From an uncultured SAR116 cluster alpha proteobacterium (lineage in GTDB: Bacteria; Pseudomonadota; Alphaproteobacteria; Puniceispirillales; Puniceispirillaceae), in assembly GCA_902578815.1 (NCBI GenBank), contig CACHEI010000022.1, forward strand, positions 1 through 37,634: DNA of 37,634 bases, in the 5' to 3' direction. Below, piece after piece: positions 8,833 through 16,844 of this stretch (the stretch's first letter is position 1; each line of letters opens with the position of its first letter). The notes beneath the pieces were generated by a model that ran no database searches, was not told where the DNA came from, and saw only the letters and a list, made by a program, of their open reading frames with translations. The position numbers were made by a program, and so were the translations under genes.

Positions 8833-9294
8833 ATGGACCAGACAATCAAAGCCGATGGACTGATGCTCACTCTGCTGGCGCATGCAAAGGCAGCGGCAGA
8901 GGCTGGTGAGGTGCCGGTCGCAGCAGCTGTCACCACGTCTGATGGCAAGGTGATTGCCATGGCAGAAAACCGTATGAAGCGCGATGACAACGCTCTTCAT
9001 CATGCGGAAATGCTGGTCATTAGCGAGGCCATGCAGGTGCGGGAAACATCCCGTCTTGATGATTGTGATCTCTGGGTGACGCTGGAGCCATGCACCATGT
9101 GCGCAGGCGCGATTGCTAATGCACGTTTGCGACGGGTGTATTTTGGTGCCTTTGACGTAAAGGCTGGAGCGGTGGAGTCGGGCGTTCGGTTTTTTGATCA
9201 GCCAAGTTGCCACCATCGACCGGAAATCTATGGTGGGCTGTCAGCCGCTGCAGCCGCCGATCTGCTGCGTGCCTTTTTTCGGGATCGGCGTTAG
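8833..9294 (+). CDS. tadA: tRNA-specific adenosine deaminase
   Basis: A 153-residue zinc-dependent deaminase that converts A34 to inosine in the tRNA-Arg(ACG) anticodon. The zinc/catalytic motif HAE is at residues 57-59 (catalytic E59) and PCTMC supplies Cys 87 and Cys 90. The GAxDxKAGAVES segment near residues 114-124 is also typical of TadA. Length fits the family (150-160). Its stop overlaps the end of the convergent purD by 4 bp. Divergence from rluB places three RNA-modification genes (rsmD, rluB, tadA) together. Confidence 0.94.
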   Translation: MDQTIKADGLMLTLLAHAKAAAEAGEVPVAAAVTTSDGKVIAMAENRMKRDDNALHHAEMLVISEAMQVRETSRLDDCDLWVTLEPCTMCAGAIANARLRRVYFGAFDVKAGAVESGVRFFDQPSCHHRPEIYGGLSAAAAADLLRAFFRDRR

Positions 9295-10550
9295 CTTTTG
9301 GCGATATCTGTCCTGAAAAACCCATCAGGCCAGTCAATATCGGCGATGGCGTTATAGGCAGTCTGGCGGGCTGAGGCGCCGTCGGTCCCCAAGCCTGTGA
9401 CAGCCAACACCCGTCCTCCATTTGCCCGCACAGTGCCATCTGGGCCGATCATTGTACCCGCATGAAAAATCATCGTGTCCTCGCGCCCTGCAGCCCTTGT
9501 TAGGCCGCGAATCTCACTGCCTTTGGAATAGGCACCGGGATAACCCTTGGCAGCCATGACTACCGTCACGGCGCTGCGCTCGTCCCAGCGCATGGAGAAA
9601 TGTCCAAGCCCGCCCTCAATAACGACCAGAATCGCCGTGACCAGATCAGTTTTCAGCCGTGGCAGGATGACCTGTGCCTCCGGGTCACCAAAGCGGCAGT
9701 TGAACTCAACGACCTTTGGCCCTGCCTCGGTCAGCATCAGACCGACATAGAGCACCCCTCGATAGGGCGTTCCCTCGTCGGCCATGCCGCGCGCCAGTGG
9801 CTCAACAATTTCGGCCATGACCTGGTCACGTAACGCATCATCGAGACGGGGTGCGGGTGAAATCGCGCCCATACCACCGGTGTTTGGACCCTGATCTTGG
9901 TCAAAGGCGCGTTTATGGTCCTGTGCGCTGGCCATGAACAGGCAATCGGCCCCGTCGACAAGCGCAAAAAGCGAGGCTTCGGGTCCAGTCATGCGTTCCT
10001 CGACCAGCACTTGTTGGCTGGCGGCACCAAATCGTCCGCCGAGCATTTCAGTTGCCGCCTGCTTTGCTTCTTCAGTCGTGTCGGCAACAACGACGCCCTT
10101 GCCCGCAGCAAGCCCGTCGGCCTTGACGACACAGAACCCGCCCATGGCGTCGATATGTTGCTTGGCGTCACCTAAATTGCTGGCAACAGCGAAGGCGGGC
10201 TGCGGTATATTGTGCCGCCGGCAGACCTCGCGGGCAAAGGCCTTCGATCCCTCCAGCTGGGCCGCTATCTGGGATGGACCAAAGGCGGCGATGTTGTTGT
10301 CCGCCAGCCTGTTGACAAGACCAAGGACAAGCGGCACTTCAGGTCCGATGACAACCAGATCGGTGGCCATCTTGATGGCTAGTTCCGTCAACCCCTCGAC
10401 ATCATCTGCAGCCACCGGCACGCATTTCCCAAAGTCTGTCATAGCGTTGCTTCCGGGGGCGATAACCAACTCGTCAACAAGCGCAGATGCCGAGATTGAC
10501 CAGGCAAGCGCATGCTCTCGCCCACCGCTACCTACCAGAAGAATTTTCAT
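9291..10550 (-). CDS. purD: Phosphoribosylamine-glycine ligase (GAR synthetase)
   Basis: A 419-residue ATP-grasp enzyme of de novo purine synthesis, forming glycinamide ribonucleotide from phosphoribosylamine, glycine and ATP. It begins MKILLVGSGGREHALAW and contains the ATP-grasp signatures VVKADGLAAGKGVVVA, NTGGMGAISP and EFNCRFGDPEAQ. Length and motif order are standard. ATG 10550 is unambiguous. The gene is divergent from xseA with 73 bp between them. Confidence 0.96.
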   Translation of the reverse strand: MKILLVGSGGREHALAWSISASALVDELVIAPGSNAMTDFGKCVPVAADDVEGLTELAIKMATDLVVIGPEVPLVLGLVNRLADNNIAAFGPSQIAAQLEGSKAFAREVCRRHNIPQPAFAVASNLGDAKQHIDAMGGFCVVKADGLAAGKGVVVADTTEEAKQAATEMLGGRFGAASQQVLVEERMTGPEASLFALVDGADCLFMASAQDHKRAFDQDQGPNTGGMGAISPAPRLDDALRDQVMAEIVEPLARGMADEGTPYRGVLYVGLMLTEAGPKVVEFNCRFGDPEAQVILPRLKTDLVTAILVVIEGGLGHFSMRWDERSAVTVVMAAKGYPGAYSKGSEIRGLTRAAGREDTMIFHAGTMIGPDGTVRANGGRVLAVTGLGTDGASARQTAYNAIADIDWPDGFFRTDIAKS

Positions 10551-10586
10551 GATCCCCGTCCGTTCCGGATGTTGGTGTCTAAGTTA

Positions 10587-10614
10587 TTGCAGCTGGCGCA
10601 ATATGGCATAGTAT
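10587..10614 (+). promoter_or_regulatory. Putative promoter for xseA, very close to its start codon
   Basis: TTGCAG (10587-10592) and TAGTAT (10609-10614) with a 16-bp spacer lie in the purD-xseA gap. Transcription would begin near 10620-10623, at or just before the ATG at 10624, leaving almost no leader. Either the message is leaderless or translation starts at the downstream in-frame ATG (10660). Confidence 0.3.
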
Positions 10615-10623
10615 GGTGCCATT

Positions 10624-12102
10624 ATGAAAGACCAGACACCCGCTTCTTTTGATGGAAACATGTCGGCGCAGAGCGATCCGAGCAATGCACCCTTCATCAC
10701 GATTTCCGAGCTTTCGTCGCGCCTCAAGGCCACGGTCGAGGGTGCTTTTGACTATGTGCGTGTAAGGGCTGAAGTTTCACGGCCAACACGCGCACCGTCC
10801 GGCCATCTATATTTTACATTGAAGGATGAACGCTCGACGTTGGCAGCGGTATGCTGGAAAACGATGGCTGGCAATCTTGCCATTCAGCCCGAAGAGGGTC
10901 TTGAGGTGATCTGTTCGGGCAAGCTGACGATCTATCCCGGCCAGTCGAAATACCAAATTGTTGTCAGTCAAATGGAACTCGCAGGTGAGGGCGCGCTGCT
11001 CAAACAGCTGGAGGAACGGCGCCGCCGGCTCGCCGCAGAAGGGTTGTTTGCCGACGATCGCAAGAAACCCCTGCCGCAGATGCCATCGGTCATCGGTGTG
11101 GTGACGAGCCCAACCGGAGTCGTTATCCGTGACATCCTGCACCGGCTGCATGATCGTTTCGGCGTGCATGTACTGGTCTGGGGTACTTTGGTCCAAGGCC
11201 AGAATGCGGCACACCAAATTGCTGCTGCCATCCGTGGATTTGATGCGATGCCAACAGATGGGTCACTGCCTCGCCCGGATGTCGTGATTGTTGCCCGTGG
11301 TGGTGGATCACTTGAGGATTTATGGGCATTCAACGAGGAATCGGTGGTGCGGGCTGTTGCCGATTGCACCATTCCGGTGATTTCCGCGATTGGTCATGAG
11401 ACTGACACTACTCTGATAGATTATGCGTCCGATCTGCGAGCGCCCACACCAACTGCGGCTGCGGAATTGGCGGTTCCAGTTCAGGTGGAACTGGCGGCTA
11501 GATTAAACGAGGGGCAGGCCCGGCTGCAACGTGCCGTAAGTAACCGCCTCGAGATGGCGGGCGAGCTGTTGCGATCATTGGCGCGGGCGCTGCTAGACCC
11601 GGCTGAAGTGATAAACCGGCGAGGTCAGACGCTTGATCTTGCCATCGCCGGATTGAACAATGCACTCGACACGAAACTGACTGGCTGCGAGTTGCGTCTT
11701 GCCGCCCTTGCTGGCAGGCTGCGGCCACCAGAACGCCGACTTGCCGAGGTCGGTGCAGAGGTTGCGAGGCAGGGGGAGCGGCTGGCGCAGCTGATGGATC
11801 ATCAACTCGCGAAACGCGCCCAGTCGCTTGATGCCCTTGAAAGGCTGCTGCAGGCTAATTCCTTTGAGCGTGTTCTAGAACGGGGGTTTGCACTGGTGAC
11901 AGACGGGTCTGGCACACCGGTCAAACGGGCTGCAGAGGCGGCAGAGGGTGCCATGGTGACTGTACGCTTTGCCGATGCCAGCCGACAGGCGCTACTCGAT
12001 CCACGGGGGACAGAATCCACGCCGCGCAAAGCGCCACTAATTAAGGCTCAGGACCATGCCCGAAAATCGAAGTTGGATGACGATCAGGAAAGACTGTTCT
12101 AG
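10624..12102 (+). CDS. xseA: Exodeoxyribonuclease VII large subunit
   Basis: A 492-residue catalytic subunit of exonuclease VII, which degrades single-stranded DNA. An N-terminal OB-fold (about residues 25-120, with SGHLYFTLKDE) is followed by the nuclease core with GVVTSPTGVVIRDI, VARGGGSLEDLWAFNEE and SAIGHETDTTLIDYASD. A long helical region (about 290-430) matches the coiled coil that binds XseB. The first ATG has no ribosome binding site; M13 (10660) behind GATGGAA is an alternative start that would keep the whole OB-fold. xseB is not in this window. Confidence 0.94.
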   Translation: MKDQTPASFDGNMSAQSDPSNAPFITISELSSRLKATVEGAFDYVRVRAEVSRPTRAPSGHLYFTLKDERSTLAAVCWKTMAGNLAIQPEEGLEVICSGKLTIYPGQSKYQIVVSQMELAGEGALLKQLEERRRRLAAEGLFADDRKKPLPQMPSVIGVVTSPTGVVIRDILHRLHDRFGVHVLVWGTLVQGQNAAHQIAAAIRGFDAMPTDGSLPRPDVVIVARGGGSLEDLWAFNEESVVRAVADCTIPVISAIGHETDTTLIDYASDLRAPTPTAAAELAVPVQVELAARLNEGQARLQRAVSNRLEMAGELLRSLARALLDPAEVINRRGQTLDLAIAGLNNALDTKLTGCELRLAALAGRLRPPERRLAEVGAEVARQGERLAQLMDHQLAKRAQSLDALERLLQANSFERVLERGFALVTDGSGTPVKRAAEAAEGAMVTVRFADASRQALLDPRGTESTPRKAPLIKAQDHARKSKLDDDQERLF

Positions 12103-12105
12103 CAA

Positions 12106-13002
12106 TTAGATATCTTTACCCCAACGGCGATGTGGCCAGAACCATTGTTCGGGCCGCTGTCTGATCCATTGTTCCAATGTGCCATTAATTTCGGTTGCCA
12201 TTTTGATAATGCTGGCATCATCATCGACGTTAGGAAGAGTAATGGGCGGGGAAATGGTGACACGAAATCTACATCCTGCGAGCCGCTCTGTATGCATGTA
12301 CATTACTGGCACTTTCTTGCGGATTGCCAGTTTGATGTAGCTGATTGATGTTGTCGCATCCCGGCCAAAAAAAGGAATCACCATGCCCTCGCGCAGCTGC
12401 TGGTCTACCAGAAGGCACATGAATTGTCCCTTTTTCAGTGCTGTGACCATGCCGAGGGCTGCCTCACGCCCCTTGCGATAGATGTCACCACCATAGGTTG
12501 CCTGCCGACGTTTTAGAAGCCCACCGAGCAGGGGATTGTTAAGTGGCCGGTAAATGGCAGCAACAGGTTTGCTGGCGGTGATTGCTGCATAGGGACCGAT
12601 TTCCCAATTACCGATATGCGCGCCGATTAGGAAGCCGCCGGTTTTAAGCCCCTGCAGATTTTCACGCCCGACAAATTCAACACGGCCCTCGCGTGTTAGT
12701 GTAGCAATGTGGGGATATTCCCCAATCACCCGCCCTATGTTCCACCACATTGACCTCAGGACATTGTTCTGACTTGCGCTGTCTAGATCGGGCATTGCAG
12801 CTATCAAATTGCGTCTTGCCCTCGTCTGCCAAGGCGTTAGTGGCCCAAGTTGGCTCATAAAGGCACCGAGAATCCAGCTCGCTGCTGACACTGGCAGCAG
12901 GCGGGCGGCAAAATACATAATAAAGACAATCGTGGCCTCAAGTGGCCAGATGAAAATCTGGCGTAATTTTCGTAGGATGAAACTACTGATTAGGTCAGCC
13001 AT
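12106..13002 (-). CDS. lpxL: Lipid A late acyltransferase, LpxL/HtrB family
   Basis: A 298-residue inner-membrane acyltransferase. One N-terminal hydrophobic segment (about residues 17-45) anchors the protein. The catalytic HX4E is H129-E134 in GAHIGNWE, and VDQQLREG and RPEQWFWPHRRW are family motifs. The family adds secondary acyl chains to Kdo2-lipid IVA. The gene overlaps lpxK by 8 bp and is last in the DUF374-waaA-lpxK-lpxL operon. Which acyl position it modifies cannot be read from the sequence. Its stop is 3 bp from the convergent xseA stop. Confidence 0.88.
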   Translation of the reverse strand: MADLISSFILRKLRQIFIWPLEATIVFIMYFAARLLPVSAASWILGAFMSQLGPLTPWQTRARRNLIAAMPDLDSASQNNVLRSMWWNIGRVIGEYPHIATLTREGRVEFVGRENLQGLKTGGFLIGAHIGNWEIGPYAAITASKPVAAIYRPLNNPLLGGLLKRRQATYGGDIYRKGREAALGMVTALKKGQFMCLLVDQQLREGMVIPFFGRDATTSISYIKLAIRKKVPVMYMHTERLAGCRFRVTISPPITLPNVDDDASIIKMATEINGTLEQWIRQRPEQWFWPHRRWGKDI

Positions 13003-13999
13003 TATCTGTGGCCTTACGCGATGTGGATATTGCGTCAGAAACCGCCCCGGTCAATCCATCATCATCATCCAATTCAACTGTTACCCGAATAGATCTGATG
13101 CGCTCACGCCATTCGATGGGCAGACGAACCCAATCTTTTTGTGTGGTAATCAAGAGTGCCCCCAATCGGGTCGCATCCTCCTGCAATTTTGTCAGATCAT
13201 GCTGTGAATAGTTATGATGGTCAGCAAAGGCAAGCCAATGAACAAGATTGCCGCCAGATTGCCTTACAGTGACAAAGAACCGTTCTGGGCGCCCAATGCC
13301 GGCAAAAGCCAACAACGGGACGTCCCCAAGTTCGCCAATTACTGCCCGATCCGGCTGCAGTGTTGCGTGAACAAGCGGTAACCCCTGAAGGATTGTTGGT
13401 GCGAGACCGGTTTCATCTTTGCCATTGATCAGCGCCAAATCCAGTTCAGCAAGACCCTCTCCAAGCGATGCGCGTAACGGCCCTGCTGGTATAACCCGAC
13501 CATTCCCAATGCCCACAGCTCCATCAAAAACACCAATCTTCAGATCTTTTTCCATAAAGGGGTTCTGTAACCCATCATCCATCAGGATCAGATCATGCAG
13601 GCCACGCGCCGATATGGCGGCGGCACCAGCCACCCGGTCGCGTGAAACTAACACATCGCGTCCCTCGGCCAGCATCAATGGCTCATCACCACAGATTGAT
13701 GACTCATGTATCTGCGGATCAACCCAGAGAGGCTTTTTAGTCCTGCCGCCATAGCCACGCGACAGGATCACTGGGGCGTGGCCAGCTGCCACACACCAAT
13801 CATAGAGATATGCCACAACCGGCGTTTTTCCGCTACCGCCAACAGTAAGGTTGCCGACACAGATGACTGGCAGTTTAGCGCGGCTTTTCTGCGCCAAAAA
13901 GCTGCGAATGAATCCAGCGAGACTCCATAGGCCTGAAAGGGGCAGAAGTAGCGTCGAAATGACACCCCTGCTGTTCCAGAATGATGGTGTCTTGATCAT
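12995..13999 (-). CDS. lpxK: Tetraacyldisaccharide 4'-kinase
   Basis: A 334-residue membrane-associated kinase that phosphorylates the 4' position of the lipid A precursor to give lipid IVA. A short N-terminal hydrophobic stretch is followed by the P-loop in VGNLTVGGSGKTP (about residues 48-60), then SRGYGG, GDEPLML and DDGLQNP, all family marks. Length is typical. Its ATG overlaps the waaA stop (ATGA) and its 3' end overlaps the acyltransferase start, so the four genes are probably one translationally coupled operon. Confidence 0.95.
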   Translation of the reverse strand: MIKTPSFWNSRGVISTLLLPLSGLWSLAGFIRSFLAQKSRAKLPVICVGNLTVGGSGKTPVVAYLYDWCVAAGHAPVILSRGYGGRTKKPLWVDPQIHESSICGDEPLMLAEGRDVLVSRDRVAGAAAISARGLHDLILMDDGLQNPFMEKDLKIGVFDGAVGIGNGRVIPAGPLRASLGEGLAELDLALINGKDETGLAPTILQGLPLVHATLQPDRAVIGELGDVPLLAFAGIGRPERFFVTVRQSGGNLVHWLAFADHHNYSQHDLTKLQEDATRLGALLITTQKDWVRLPIEWRERIRSIRVTVELDDDDGLTGAVSDAISTSRKATDNG

Positions 14000-15312
14000 T
14001 TTGATGGTCTCCGGTTATTGAGCAGCTCAATTATATAACTTGCGGCAATGGCGGGCCGTTTGCCAGCGCTCTTGGCATATGATTTCATTGCGCTTTCGCT
14101 GGTTTGTTTTGCCTCGTCGGTCAGAATGCCTGCTTTCACGGCTTCTGCAAGCTCATCACCGTTGGCAATATCTGTGACACCGCCAATCTCCCGAATGCCA
14201 TCAAATTCAGCCTGATTTTTAGCAAGATGCGGGCCGCAGATCACTGGTAGACCGAACTGGGCGGGTTCAAGCGGATTATGCCCGCCGATTGGCAGAAGCG
14301 ACCCTCCCATAAACACCACATCAGCAATTGCAAATAGACTACCCATCTCACCAAGCGTATCAACAATATGAATCACTTCTCCTGTTGCTGGCGTCTGACC
14401 TAGGGCGCGGCGCGACGGTGCCTTGGCACCTGGTATATGGTCCTGGCAAAGCGCTGCGATGGTAGCGCCTCTTTTGGGATGCCTCGGGGCGAGCAGGGTG
14501 AACCATTCATTCCCTAGAGCCTGCGCAGCTTTTATCACGCTTAAATCTTCACCTTCATGTGTTGAAGCGGCCAGAAAAATGCGCCGGTCACCGGCTGCTT
14601 GTTTTAATATAGCCATCAGGTTGGGATCGGTTTTTATTTTTCCTGATGTCAGCTTCAGGGATCCCAATCGATGTACGATATCCGATCGCGCACCTAAGTC
14701 GCACAGCCTGCCCGACTGTTTGTCATTAACCGCTAATACAAGTCCAGGTGTTCCAAAAACTGCAGCCGCGAGTGCAGGGTAGCGACGCCAACGTGAAGCA
14801 GCAGCATCTGAGATTTGTGACGAGGCGAAAATCACTGGAATGTCACGTCCTGCTGTTCTGTGAATAAGATTTGGCCAGAAATCAGACTCCATGAAAATGG
14901 CGGCCTTTGGAGCGCTCGCATCAAGAAACCTGTCGACATAGGCTGGGTGATCCAAGGGCTGGTAAAGATGGGTCAAATTTACCTCTGTTTTCCAGTCATT
15001 AACCAAATTAGCAGCTGTCATGGTGTTCGTGGTGACTATAAAAGCTTGACTTTGAAGTCGGGGTGCTAGTGCCTCAATGAGTGACAGGCCGGCCACTGTC
15101 TCACCAACGCTAACGGCGTGGACCCAGATAGCCCCTTTCGGCAAGGATGTTTGATACAAGCCAAATCTTTCCAGGAGGCGTGCAGTGTCTTCTTTGCCCT
15201 GTTTTGCGCGACGCCTGAGAATGAAGCCCAGAAATGGCTTCATCAAACGCCAGGTAAGACTGTATGAAGAGGGTAGTTTTGAAGCTGGCCGTTTAACATC
15301 TTTCCTAGGCAT
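13996..15312 (-). CDS. waaA: 3-deoxy-D-manno-octulosonic acid transferase (Kdo transferase)
   Basis: A GT30 enzyme adding Kdo to lipid IVA, 438 residues from the ATG at 15312. A hydrophobic N-terminal anchor is followed by RRRAKQGKEDTARLLERFG, then WVHAVSVGETVAG with the presumed catalytic Glu at residue 71. The C-terminal domain has LAPRHPKR and MGGSLLPIGGHNPLEPA. The frame is open up to 15384, with another ATG at 15333. 15312 is chosen because it overlaps the upstream DUF374 gene by only 8 bp, like the other junctions of this operon. Number of Kdo residues transferred cannot be predicted. Confidence 0.93.
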   Translation of the reverse strand: MPRKDVKRPASKLPSSYSLTWRLMKPFLGFILRRRAKQGKEDTARLLERFGLYQTSLPKGAIWVHAVSVGETVAGLSLIEALAPRLQSQAFIVTTNTMTAANLVNDWKTEVNLTHLYQPLDHPAYVDRFLDASAPKAAIFMESDFWPNLIHRTAGRDIPVIFASSQISDAAASRWRRYPALAAAVFGTPGLVLAVNDKQSGRLCDLGARSDIVHRLGSLKLTSGKIKTDPNLMAILKQAAGDRRIFLAASTHEGEDLSVIKAAQALGNEWFTLLAPRHPKRGATIAALCQDHIPGAKAPSRRALGQTPATGEVIHIVDTLGEMGSLFAIADVVFMGGSLLPIGGHNPLEPAQFGLPVICGPHLAKNQAEFDGIREIGGVTDIANGDELAEAVKAGILTDEAKQTSESAMKSYAKSAGKRPAIAASYIIELLNNRRPSK

Positions 15313-16042
15313 TTGTAATGATCTTCCCGTCATCTGCCTTTTTCTTATTTGTGAAAAACCCATCGGCTCGATCAGTGACAGCATTTAGTGCCACCTCTAA
15401 TTTTTTACGCTGGCTCTCCATTCTATCTCTGGTGCTTTCGTCGCTATTTTTCTTGTTGCCAAACGTCCTGCCATCTGGCGTCAACGCCTCGCCCCAAATC
15501 ATGATACCGCGGCAGAATGGTTTTGGTATGATCATGCAGTCCCAGCCGGGTGCACGCCAGAATCTATCGACTGACCAGGCAACGGGAATGATCGGTTTTC
15601 CTGTCAAATTGGCGAGTGCCACTGGCCCAGTCGCAGCGACACGAGCAGGCCCCCGAGGGCCGTCAGGTGTTATAGCAGCTACCTTACCGGCATCAAGAAC
15701 GCGCTTTAATCCCCTCAATCCAGACATCGCATTGCGGTTGCTACTTCCCCACACGGTATGCACGCCGAGATGGTTGACGGTGTGGGCCAAAAGCCGGCCA
15801 TCTGGATGTGGGGACTGCAGGGCATTCATTGCGTGGCGGCGTGGCCACAGCCAGGGCATGGCAATGATGCGCGAGTGCCAGAACACCAGAATGAATCCAT
15901 CATGATCATCTAGAATTTCCTGCCGCTCCTCAGGGTTGTAGGTGCGCCACCGAATGGTCACCATCGTCAAAGCAACAATGGCCGCCAACAGCCAGCTAAG
16001 AACAAACACGCCAACAGGTTTTCTTATGAGTGTTTTTAGCAT
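15305..16042 (-). CDS. DUF374 (LpxJ-like) acyltransferase
   Basis: A 245-residue protein with one N-terminal transmembrane segment (about residues 10-30) and a glycerolipid-acyltransferase-like core: FWHSRIIAMPWLW, then TPDGPRGPAR near residues 124-133. This is the DUF374 lysophospholipid-acyltransferase-like family. A DUF374 protein in Campylobacter and relatives (LpxJ) is a lipid A secondary acyltransferase. Being first in an operon with waaA, lpxK and an LpxL homologue, a lipid A acylation role is a reasonable inference, but the substrate is unproven. The tail after residue 215 is charged and poorly conserved in appearance. Confidence 0.8.
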   Translation of the reverse strand: MLKTLIRKPVGVFVLSWLLAAIVALTMVTIRWRTYNPEERQEILDDHDGFILVFWHSRIIAMPWLWPRRHAMNALQSPHPDGRLLAHTVNHLGVHTVWGSSNRNAMSGLRGLKRVLDAGKVAAITPDGPRGPARVAATGPVALANLTGKPIIPVAWSVDRFWRAPGWDCMIIPKPFCRGIMIWGEALTPDGRTFGNKKNSDESTRDRMESQRKKLEVALNAVTDRADGFFTNKKKADDGKIITNA

Positions 16043-16192
16043 CTTATCTGCAATTGCCTTTGGTCATTTCCAAAATGATGAGCCGTCGACAGGACGTTGG
16101 CCCAATAAGGCAATCGATAAATACAACATCGTCCCGTGTTTCTCATAATCTAGCAAATTTATAGCAGCAAATGCCAGCTTATGTAGGGGATT

Positions 16193-16827
16193 GTGGCATT
16201 AGGGATGCAACGGAATGATGCTGTTGGCTCTGTCCAAACTTTGATTATATATGCAAGATATAATCTGATCCCCCCAGCAAGACTCTGGCCTAGCTGCCGG
16301 TATGATGCACAAGGACGTCGCCCAAAAATGTCTGATACAGACCGAGGCCAATTGTTGCTGGCATATCAAATCATCGAAAAAGGCTTCTCACCAAGGTCTC
16401 GTTTGCTGGTGAATAAAGCGCATGTTGGCATTGGCGACGTGGTTTGGCAAAAACCTCGGATTGATAATATAACGCGTGAGTGTGGCATCATACTCGCCAA
16501 AAAAAAAAGAAAACGCATGTCTTGCGTCTGTTTACCTGCAAACCTCACGTTGCTGAGATCCTGTTGCTCAAAAGTGTCCTTCTTTGTGCCGGCAATTATA
16601 CCACCCCGTTCAACATTGCGGCGGCTTGTATGCGACCTGCCATTGGTCTCTTTGAGCAAACCCACCCACTGATGTATAGTTCAAAAATCAAATTGGTTTC
16701 AGTCTCTAGCCATCAGGTTAGCAAACGCGGGGTGATTAAGACAATTGCGCGAGATCTTGTTTTTGATGGAGTCTGCACTGAATTTTATCATGATGGAGTC
16801 TTACCAGCACTTGTGGCTGCTCGGTGA
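16193..16827 (+). pseudogene. Decayed glycosyltransferase family 9 (heptosyltransferase-like) gene
   Basis: Two overlapping frames carry recognisable pieces of a GT9 enzyme. Frame one (from 16193) has LLVNKAHVGIGDVVWQKP (about 16406-16459), similar to the GT9 N-terminal LGDVVLTTP segment. Frame two (to the TGA at 16825-16827) has AEILLLKSVLLCAGNYTTP then FNIAAACMRPAIGLFEQTHP (from about 16552), matching the C-terminal sugar-nucleotide motif GNDTGPMHIAAA...GLFGPTDP. The motifs are only about 50 codons apart rather than the usual 200 or more, so the middle is missing. The frame changes near a run of ten A at 16499-16508. It sits between the lipid A operon and the msbA-like gene, where an LPS core transferase would be expected. 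The 150 bp before it (16043-16192) shows nothing I recognise. Confidence 0.55.
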
Positions 16828-16844
16828 GTGAATAGAAAGTTGAT

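Noticed and set aside
9934..10611. 225-codon plus-strand open frame opposite purD
   Set aside because: Antisense to purD with strong ATP-grasp motifs; Ser/Ala/Thr-rich shadow composition.
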